Assembly: GCA_963976695.1 (NCBI GenBank)
Contig: CAXBMB010000011.1
Span: 1 to 64,000, forward strand
Source: CAXBMB01 sp963976695
GTDB taxonomy: Bacteria > Pseudomonadota > Alphaproteobacteria > Kiloniellales > DSM-21159
Length of the DNA: 64,000 bases
Reading direction: 5' to 3'
The notes beneath the pieces were generated by a model that was given only the letters and a program-made list of their open reading frames with translations, ran no database searches and was not told where the DNA came from. This document shows, in pieces, positions 58,466 to 64,000 of this stretch; the first letter of the stretch is position 1; each line of letters begins with the position of its first letter. The translations under genes were made by a program, and so were the position numbers.

Positions 58466-59935
58466 TTGTACGTCGAAGAACTGCCCTTCATGGATCCGGT
58501 CCGGGCCTTTGCCCCCTTCGCCGACGACCCCGTCGCCCTGCTGCTCGACGGCAACGCGCCGGCGGATCCGCGAACCCGCTACGCCTATCTGTGCGTTTCG
58601 CCGGCCAAGACCCTGCTGGCCTGGTCGGATCGGGTGCGGATTGACGGCTTGCCGCCGCGCGACAGCGCGCGAACGCCTTTTGATCACCTTGCGGCCGAAT
58701 TGGCCTGCTTCCAGCGCCCGTCCAACCCCGAGTTGCCGCCGTTCCAAGGCGGCGCCGCCGGTCTCCTGGGCTACGAGCTCGGGCGGCACCTGGAAAGCCT
58801 GCCGCCCGCGAAAGCCGACGGGCGCGACCTGCCGGAGATGGCGGTCGGATTCTATGATCTGGTTGTTGCCTTCGATCTGGAGGCGCACCGGCTTTGGGTG
58901 ATCTCCTGCGGATATCCGGAAACCGACCGGGACGCGCAGTATCAGCGCGCCGTCGCCCGCGCCGCCTGGCTCAAAGCCAAGCTGGCGACCGCCCCGCCGC
59001 TGCCGGAACCCTGCTGGCAGGCCAAGGCCCAATGGCGGCTGGAGCACAGCCGCCAGGACTACGAAGACGCCATTTCACGGGTTATCGACTACATCTACGC
59101 CGGCGACATCTTTCAGGCCAATCTCTCCCAGCGTTTCCTGGCGGACAAGCCCCGCGCGTTGAGCAGCTTTGCGCTGTATCGGCGGCTGCGCAGAACCTCG
59201 CCGGCGCCCTTTGCCGCCTTTGCGCGCTGCGGCCCCGGGCAGGCGGTGCTTTCGGCCTCGCCGGAGCGCTTTTTGTCGCTCGACCGGCACGGCCGGATAG
59301 AAACCCGACCGATCAAGGGCACCCGCCCGCGCGGTGAAAACGCACGGGAAGATCGCGCGCTTGCCCGGGCCCTGCAGGACAGCCCCAAGGACCGCGCCGA
59401 AAATCTGATGATCGTCGATCTGATGCGCAACGACCTGTCGCGCGTGGCCGAGGTCGGCAGCGTCAAGGTCCCGGCGCTGTGCGAGTTGGAGTCTTTCGCC
59501 ACGGTGCACCACCTGGTTTCGGTGGTCGAGGGCCAGCTTGGCAAGACGGCCTCGCCGGTTGACCTGCTGCGCGCGGCCTTTCCCGGCGGCTCCATCACCG
59601 GCGCGCCGAAAATTCGCGCCATGGAAGTCATTCACGAGCTTGAGCAGAAACCGCGCGGTCCCTACTGCGGTTCGCTGTTCTGGCTGGGTTTTGACGGCGT
59701 GATGGATTCGTCGATCCTGATCCGCACTTTGGTGGTGACGGACGACCAGGTGGTGGCGCAAGCTGGCGGCGGAATTGTCGCCGATTCCTCACCGGCCGAG
59801 GAATACGATGAAACCTTAACCAAGGCCCGCGCGATGCTCGAGGCGCTGGATCCCGACTGCAAAGAGGGGCGGAAATGGTCGAAGGCGCTGAAATGGCCGG
59901 AAACGGACAGCAGGTCTATCTCGCTGGTCGGCTGA
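58466..59935 (+). CDS. pabB: Aminodeoxychorismate synthase component I (PabB)
   Basis: PabB converts chorismate to 4-amino-4-deoxychorismate for folate synthesis. The 489-residue protein has a PabB N-terminal region (FQGGAAGLLGYELGRHLESL) and the chorismate-binding domain (YIYAGDIFQANLSQRF, then SPERFLSL, RPIKGTRPRG, ENLMIVDLMRNDLSRV and PGGSITGAPKIRAMEVI). The KG in PIKGT fits PabB rather than anthranilate synthase, which has TIAGT. The start is TTG at 58466 with a weak ribosome binding site; an ATG nine codons in is the alternative. It overlaps pabC by 61 bases. Confidence 0.9.
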   Translation: MYVEELPFMDPVRAFAPFADDPVALLLDGNAPADPRTRYAYLCVSPAKTLLAWSDRVRIDGLPPRDSARTPFDHLAAELACFQRPSNPELPPFQGGAAGLLGYELGRHLESLPPAKADGRDLPEMAVGFYDLVVAFDLEAHRLWVISCGYPETDRDAQYQRAVARAAWLKAKLATAPPLPEPCWQAKAQWRLEHSRQDYEDAISRVIDYIYAGDIFQANLSQRFLADKPRALSSFALYRRLRRTSPAPFAAFARCGPGQAVLSASPERFLSLDRHGRIETRPIKGTRPRGENAREDRALARALQDSPKDRAENLMIVDLMRNDLSRVAEVGSVKVPALCELESFATVHHLVSVVEGQLGKTASPVDLLRAAFPGGSITGAPKIRAMEVIHELEQKPRGPYCGSLFWLGFDGVMDSSILIRTLVVTDDQVVAQAGGGIVADSSPAEEYDETLTKARAMLEALDPDCKEGRKWSKALKWPETDSRSISLVG

Positions 59936-60780
59936 TTCCACTGCATGACGCCGCCATCTCGGTGCAGGATCGCGGCTATACCCTGGGCGATGGTCTGTTC
60001 GAAACCCTGGCGATCCGCCAAGGACAGGCGCTGCACCTGACGGCCCACCTGGACCGTCTGGCCAACGGCGCCGCGCAGCTCGCCCTCCCGCTGCCCGCCT
60101 CGGCGACGCAAATGGCGCGCCAACTGACCGACTTGATCGCCGTCAATCAGATCCGCGAGGGCAGCGCGCGCCTGACGGTGAGCCGGGGAACGGGCGACAG
60201 GGGGCTTGCACTGCCCGATCATCCGCGCCCCAGCCTGCTGATCACCACAAGCGCAAGCCGCGCGACCCCAGGCCCGCGATATAAAACCGCCGTGCTGTCG
60301 CAACGCACCCGGCGCAACGACCTCTCCCCGCTGTCTCGGCTCAAGACCACGGGCGGCTATCTGGATCACATCCTGGCGCTGCGCGAAGCCGAAGACCGTG
60401 GCGCCGATGACGCCCTGCTGCTCAACACCGCCGGACGGGTAGCCTGCGGCAGCGTCGGCAATCTGTTCCTGGTGCGCCGAGACGGCGGCCTGGTGACGCC
60501 GCCGATCAGCGACGGCGTTCTAGCGGGGATCGCCCGACAGCTGATTATAACCGGCCTGGGCGCGGCCCAAGCCTCGCTCCTGCCGGCCGATCTGCACCAA
60601 GCCCAGGGCCTGCTGCTCAGCAACTCGCTGGGGGTGACGATCATCACCGACTTGGAAGACCATTGCTTCCAGACGCGCCAAACGGCCAATCCGCAGGTGC
60701 TGGATTTGGCGGACAAAATGCTGGCGATCATCCTGCAGGACAAAGCGCCAAAAGTCGGATCGGGAGTAGATCGGGAGTAG
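59875..60780 (+). CDS. pabC: Class IV aminotransferase, probable aminodeoxychorismate lyase (PabC)
   Basis: The 301-residue PLP enzyme has the class IV fold: ISVQDRGYTLGDGLFETLAI, SRLKTTGGYLDHILALREAE with the PLP lysine, and a VACGSVGNLFLVRRDG segment. Being fused in arrangement to pabB (61-base overlap) suggests aminodeoxychorismate lyase, which releases p-aminobenzoate. D-amino acid and branched-chain aminotransferases belong to the same class. The ATG at 59875 follows GAGGGGCGGAA; an ATG six codons later is possible. Confidence 0.85.
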   Translation: MVEGAEMAGNGQQVYLAGRLIPLHDAAISVQDRGYTLGDGLFETLAIRQGQALHLTAHLDRLANGAAQLALPLPASATQMARQLTDLIAVNQIREGSARLTVSRGTGDRGLALPDHPRPSLLITTSASRATPGPRYKTAVLSQRTRRNDLSPLSRLKTTGGYLDHILALREAEDRGADDALLLNTAGRVACGSVGNLFLVRRDGGLVTPPISDGVLAGIARQLIITGLGAAQASLLPADLHQAQGLLLSNSLGVTIITDLEDHCFQTRQTANPQVLDLADKMLAIILQDKAPKVGSGVDRE

Positions 60781-60904
60781 CCGGGATCACCGCGCCAGTC
60801 GGTTCAAACCGATTCTGCGTGCGCCCGATATTGCTGTCCACGCAACCGCGGCTTGCCCCGATCACGGAAAAACCAACGCTCACCGCGCAAGACGACGGCG
60901 CGGG

Positions 60905-61039
60905 CTACTTGCTCTTGCTAAGCCGGACGTCGTCGCCGGCGAACAGCGTTTCTGATGAACTGTCCAACGTCCCCAAACCGATGGCGGCCATCCCCGCCAC
61001 CAGGGCAATCGCGACCAAGGCTGCAACAAAGGCCTTCAT
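60905..61039 (-). CDS. Small single-pass membrane protein, unknown function
   Basis: The 44-residue frame (MKAFVAALVAIALVAGMAAI, then GLGTLDSSSETLFAGDDVRL and SKSK) has one hydrophobic segment (residues 4-22) that could be a membrane anchor or a signal peptide. GGGAAAGG stands 8 bases before the ATG, a convincing ribosome binding site. It lies 109 bases after the unknown secreted protein gene on the same strand, at the end of the membrane-bound formate dehydrogenase cluster. I do not recognise the family. Confidence 0.55.
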   Translation of the reverse strand: MKAFVAALVAIALVAGMAAIGLGTLDSSSETLFAGDDVRLSKSK

Positions 61040-61148
61040 CTTCGTAACCTTTCCCGGTTCCCACTTCGCTCACCATAGAGCCGGACACCATAGTATCGGA
61101 TCGGTTCAATTGGAATCACCAAGCGCTGCTTTCCACGTCGATCGTCCT

Positions 61149-61781
61149 CTAGGGACGCTTGTTTTGGCCGTAGCTGTCGGCCAGCAGCGGAACCAAGTTC
61201 AACCAAACCTGTTCGGGATCGTCCCGGCGTTTCATCGTGCGCTTGGCGACCCCCTCCCAAAGCACCAGTCCCTTTTCCCGGTCCCGCAGCAGCGCTTCCA
61301 GGCTGGCAACCGGCCGATAGAGATCGGGCCGTTTCCGCGACGGGTCGGTTAACACGCTGCTTGAGGCGCGGCCTGGGCTTTGCAGGCCGCGATTGACAAT
61401 CGATCGGTCGAGCCCGGCACCCGAGGACCTATCTTCATAAGAACTGTAGTTCTTGCCGTCAAAGCTGTAGCTGCCGTCCTCCACCTTGGGGTCCAGCAGC
61501 AGCTCCAACGGCGCATTGTCTTCAATCACCAAATGCCCGCGCGCTTTCAGGGCCTGGGCCATGGCGTCCTGCAATCTGAGATTAAATTCGGAATCGTCAT
61601 AGCTTTCCACGACAAGTGGAAACCCCGGCGGCATGGGTTTGATCAGCCGCGCGGTAACCCGATTGCCGGCCTCCTGCGCCACCACCGGCGCGCCACCGAA
61701 CCACGCCAAAACACCGGCCACCAGGAGGATGCCAGCCAGCCACCGCTTCCCCCGTCCGTCGCCCGTCGTTAAACTGCGCAT
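61149..61781 (-). CDS. Secreted protein of unknown function next to formate dehydrogenase
   Basis: The 210-residue protein has a signal peptide (KRWLAGILLVAGVLAWFGGAPVVAQ, longest hydrophobic run about 17-30) and a mature part with no family I recognise. The middle (SYSFDGKNYSSYEDRSSGAG) is S/Y/G-rich and probably flexible; the ends are more ordered (FPLVVESYDDSEFNLRLQDA and LVLWEGVAKRTMKRRDDPEQ). It follows the cytochrome b subunit gene by 38 bases on the same strand, so it is probably cotranscribed. A periplasmic accessory role for the enzyme is possible but unproven. Confidence 0.75.
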   Translation of the reverse strand: MRSLTTGDGRGKRWLAGILLVAGVLAWFGGAPVVAQEAGNRVTARLIKPMPPGFPLVVESYDDSEFNLRLQDAMAQALKARGHLVIEDNAPLELLLDPKVEDGSYSFDGKNYSSYEDRSSGAGLDRSIVNRGLQSPGRASSSVLTDPSRKRPDLYRPVASLEALLRDREKGLVLWEGVAKRTMKRRDDPEQVWLNLVPLLADSYGQNKRP

Positions 61782-61819
61782 ACGCCCCCCATCAGATCAC
61801 AGCCGGTCGCTGTCGTTGC

Positions 61820-62938
61820 TCAGCTTTTTTCACCGGCCATCGACTTGTTTTCCACCTCCGCCAGCCAAAGGCTGTGGTGCTCGCGGGCCCAGTTCTTGTC
61901 TACCTGACCCGAGCCCATGGCATCGAACGCCCCTTCCATGCCCAGCGAGCCGATGTAGATATGGCCCAGCACCACCGCGCTCATCAGCAAGGCCATGGCC
62001 GCATGCCACACGGTGTTGAGCTGCCGCTCCAGCAGCGGCGTCACCTCGGCGGGCAAATTGTCGATTCCAAGACTGCCGAGCAGCTTGAACGTCAGCCCCC
62101 AGAACGGCCAGTCGGTGGGAAACATCATGGCCAGACCGGAGGTGGCCAGGAACACGCTGCCCAGCGCCACCGACCAAAAAACCACCTTTTGCCCGGCATT
62201 AAACTTGCGCGCCGGCGGATGCACGCCCTTGGTGAAAAGGCCCCCGGCCTGGGAGAGCCAGCGCAGGTCGTCCCGGTTGGGAATATTATGACGCAACCAC
62301 CGCACAAACATCAGCAGCACGCCGAGAATGAACGGAAAGGCGACGTAGTTGTGGGCGTACTTTCCCAGCATGGCCAGCGTCGCGAAGGCGTCCTTGCCCA
62401 ACAGTGGAATGATCACATGACGCCCCCACAGCAGATTCATCCCGGTCAGGGCCAGGATGATGAAGCAGACCGCCATAACCCAATGCGCGAAGCGGTCTAG
62501 GTTGTTGAACCGCTCAACCGTCTTGCCCGCCGCGCCGGCTTCGATCCTAATCCGGCCGCGAAAGAGGTAAAACAGCAGCAAAACAGCCAGCACCGCGCCG
62601 ATCACCCAACCGCCGTACGGCTTTAGCACGTCATTGCGAAAGTCCCGCCACCTGTCGCCTTCCGCCTGCACCAGCACCTCGGCCTGCTTGTTGGGGATCG
62701 AAACCTTGCCGGTGACGCCGAGGCGGATGGCGCGCCAAACCTCGGTTTGCGAGGTGTTGCCCAGAACATTTCCAGGCACCCGACCCTGCGACGGCCCGGG
62801 GTCGGCGACCTCCCGACCTTCAACCTGCTGCGCGGTTGGGCTTTGCGCCCGCGCCGCGTCGCCCGCCCAGCCGGCCAGCGCAATCGCCACGGCAAAGAGC
62901 AAGCCCCTGCAAAGCAAAGTTCTTGTCAAATACCCCAT
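61820..62938 (-). CDS. Membrane-bound formate dehydrogenase, cytochrome b gamma subunit
   Basis: This subunit anchors the enzyme and passes electrons to quinone. The 372-residue protein has a signal peptide, a periplasmic stretch with TSQTEVWRAIRLGVTGKVSI and a membrane helix (IGAVLAVLLLFYLFRGRIRI). The FdnI-type cytochrome b domain follows with about four helices and haem-ligand histidines (RFAHWVMAVCFIILALTGMN, KYAHNYVAFPFILGVLLMFV and TVWHAAMALLMSAVVLGHIY). I chose the ATG at 62938 over a GTG three codons upstream, because AGGGG precedes it. A hairpin separates it from the beta subunit gene. Confidence 0.92.
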   Translation of the reverse strand: MGYLTRTLLCRGLLFAVAIALAGWAGDAARAQSPTAQQVEGREVADPGPSQGRVPGNVLGNTSQTEVWRAIRLGVTGKVSIPNKQAEVLVQAEGDRWRDFRNDVLKPYGGWVIGAVLAVLLLFYLFRGRIRIEAGAAGKTVERFNNLDRFAHWVMAVCFIILALTGMNLLWGRHVIIPLLGKDAFATLAMLGKYAHNYVAFPFILGVLLMFVRWLRHNIPNRDDLRWLSQAGGLFTKGVHPPARKFNAGQKVVFWSVALGSVFLATSGLAMMFPTDWPFWGLTFKLLGSLGIDNLPAEVTPLLERQLNTVWHAAMALLMSAVVLGHIYIGSLGMEGAFDAMGSGQVDKNWAREHHSLWLAEVENKSMAGEKS

Positions 62939-63036
62939 TGGCGCCACCCCTTGTTGCTGTCAGTTGCCGCCTGTTGCTGCGCGATTCCGTCCCCGCCGGA
63001 CCGGACCCCAGCCTTGAAGCGCCGGCCCGCCCGGGC

Positions 63037-63074
63037 AAAAAAAGGGAATGGCGCGGGACGGCCACCCCCTTTTT
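63037..63074 (-). terminator. Terminator-like hairpin between beta and gamma subunit genes
   Basis: AAAAAGGG (63039-63046) pairs with CCCTTTTT (63067-63074) and TGGC (63049-63052) with GCCA (63061-63064), around a 2x2 internal loop. Both sides have A/T runs. It may lower expression of the gamma subunit relative to alpha and beta. Confidence 0.55.
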
Positions 63075-63142
63075 ACTCGCCTTCCAAAGCCGGCCCCGCG
63101 CTGTTGCACGGGGGCGCAGGGGATCCGGCTCAAAACCCGCTG

Positions 63143-63739
63143 CTAACCGCCAACCTTGCGGCTATAGGCGGTCCCCCAGCCCCAAGCGCCCGCCCCGAAG
63201 CCACGGGCAACGATCCGCTCGCGATAAATGGCCGAGACCAAATCGCCATCGCCGGCCAACAGCGCCTTGGTTGAGCACATTTCGGCGCAGATCGGCAACT
63301 TGCCTTCCGCCAAACGGTTGCGGCCATAGGCGCGGAATTCCGCCTGGGAGTTGTCTTTTTCGGGTCCGCCGGCGCAGAAGGTACACTTGTCCATCTTACC
63401 GCGAGAGCCGAAATTTCCTGCCTGGGGATACTGCGGCGCGCCAAAGGGACAGGCGTAGAAGCAGTAGCCACAGCCGATGCAGAGTTCCTTGGAGTGAAGC
63501 ACCACGCCGTCACTGGTCTGGTAAAAGCAATCCACCGGACAGACCGCCAGGCAAGGCGCATCCGAACAATGCATGCAGGCGACCGATATGGAGCGCTCGC
63601 CTGGCGAACCGTCGTTGATGGTAACCACCCGACGCCGGTTGATCCCCCAGGGAATCTCGTTCTCGTTTTTGCAGGCCGTGACACAGGCGTTGCATTCGAT
63701 GCAGCGTTCCGCGTCACAGAGGAATTTCATGCGTGCCAT
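63143..63739 (-). CDS. Membrane-bound formate dehydrogenase, four-cluster Fe-S beta subunit
   Basis: The 198-residue ferredoxin-like subunit wires the molybdenum subunit to cytochrome b. Cysteine groups for four [4Fe-4S] clusters are visible: CIECNACVTACK, CMHCSDAPCLAVCPVDC, CIGCGYCFYACP, and CTFC with a later CAEMC. The ATG at 63739 has GGAGGAG upstream; a longer frame to 63775 overlaps the previous gene. It lacks the C-terminal membrane anchor of E. coli FdnH. It begins 22 bases after the alpha subunit stop. Confidence 0.93.
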   Translation of the reverse strand: MARMKFLCDAERCIECNACVTACKNENEIPWGINRRRVVTINDGSPGERSISVACMHCSDAPCLAVCPVDCFYQTSDGVVLHSKELCIGCGYCFYACPFGAPQYPQAGNFGSRGKMDKCTFCAGGPEKDNSQAEFRAYGRNRLAEGKLPICAEMCSTKALLAGDGDLVSAIYRERIVARGFGAGAWGWGTAYSRKVGG

Positions 63740-63761
63740 GAGCGTTTTTCTCCTCCGCGCC

Positions 63762-64000
63762 TTATGCCGGTTCAATACGGCAGAGAGTGACCTTGGTTTC
63801 CTGCATGTTGGTCACCGAGTCATAGCCGTAGGTTTGAGCAGTATTGCTCGCTTCACCCAACACATAGGGATCGGCGCCGGCGGGATACTTCGACCGCTGA
63901 TCCTCTCCCATCCAGTGTCCGCCAAAGTGGAAGGGCATGAAAGCCACGCCGCGGCCAATCCGATCGGTGACCATGGCCTTGACCTTGACCTTGGCCTCCT
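63762..64000 (-). CDS. Membrane-bound formate dehydrogenase, alpha subunit C-terminus (5' end outside window)
   Basis: Only the last 78 residues are visible and the frame runs off the right edge. They contain VTDRIGRGVAFMPFHFGGHW, then MGEDQRSKYPAGADPYVLGE and AYGYDSVTNMQETKVTLC-like text, the end of the pterin-binding domain of formate dehydrogenases of the FDH3 type. Together with the beta and gamma genes it identifies a second, quinone-linked formate dehydrogenase. Confidence 0.88.
   Translation of the reverse strand, partial: EAKVKVKAMVTDRIGRGVAFMPFHFGGHWMGEDQRSKYPAGADPYVLGEASNTAQTYGYDSVTNMQETKVTLCRIEPA

Noticed and set aside
60918..61109. 63-codon minus-strand frame overlapping the small membrane protein
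   Set aside because: The overlapping frame 60905-61039 has the ribosome binding site and a sensible hydrophobic segment; this one has neither.

Overview
The window reads as the chromosome of a GC-rich, polarly flagellated alphaproteobacterium. The evidence is a Caulobacter-type regulatory set (CtrA, ChpT, SciP, FlbD, FliX) combined with FlhF/FlhG and with FliW/FlaG-type flagellin handling. A Rhodospirillales-like spirillum would fit, but I cannot name a genus from sequence alone. No rRNA, tRNA, CRISPR array, transposase or prophage gene was seen.

Layout. 1-1725: the 3' end of an FAD/Fe-S hydroxyacid dehydrogenase and a GntR/FCD regulator. 1726-5771: rod and L-ring operon flgF-flgG-flgA-flgH behind a sigma-54 promoter. 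5772-7194: dksA and fliX on the minus strand. 7195-13232: flgI-flgJ-flgN-flgK-flgL-fliW. 13233-20707: two paralogous flagellin genes, each with its own sigma-54 promoter, separated by flaG-fliD-fliS and followed by a second fliS. 20855-24570: hook genes fliK-flgD-flgE. 24976-25290: sciP. 25653-36326: fliF-fliG-fliH-fliN-motA-flbD-flhA-flhF-flhG. 36578-38188: a FliK-like protein. 38296-40169: fliI-fliJ (minus), divergent from ctrA (40528-41235). 41465-47112: chemotaxis operon cheA-cheW-cheY-cheB-cheR (minus). 47652-50896: ferric iron ABC permease and binding protein on opposite strands. 51316-51936: chpT. 52533-60780: DUF3553 protein, NAD-linked formate dehydrogenase (two subunits), a divergent FolD-like protein, pabB and pabC. 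60905-64000: a second, membrane-bound formate dehydrogenase (minus; the alpha subunit runs off the window edge) with two unidentified small or secreted proteins.

How it fits together. CtrA (phosphorylated through ChpT, inhibited by SciP) probably starts the early flagellar operons. FliX and FlbD then couple basal-body assembly to sigma-54 transcription of rod, ring and flagellin genes. Five sites fit sigma-54 promoters, and TTAA-N7-TTAA-like CtrA boxes lie before fliX, sciP, fliF, fliI/ctrA and cheA. A 13-bp motif, GGCAA-N4-TKCC, occurs ten times in the control regions of flgF, flgI, both flagellins and fliF, and is the best candidate for the FlbD (ftr) element. Missing here and presumably elsewhere: flgB, flgC, fliE, fliL, fliM, fliP-fliR, flhB, motB, csrA.

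The formate/folate part looks like a one-carbon locus. The FolD-like protein next to the formate dehydrogenase has glutamine at the position of the catalytic lysine and glutamate for a conserved aspartate. It may therefore be a methylene-tetrahydrofolate dehydrogenase without normal cyclohydrolase activity.
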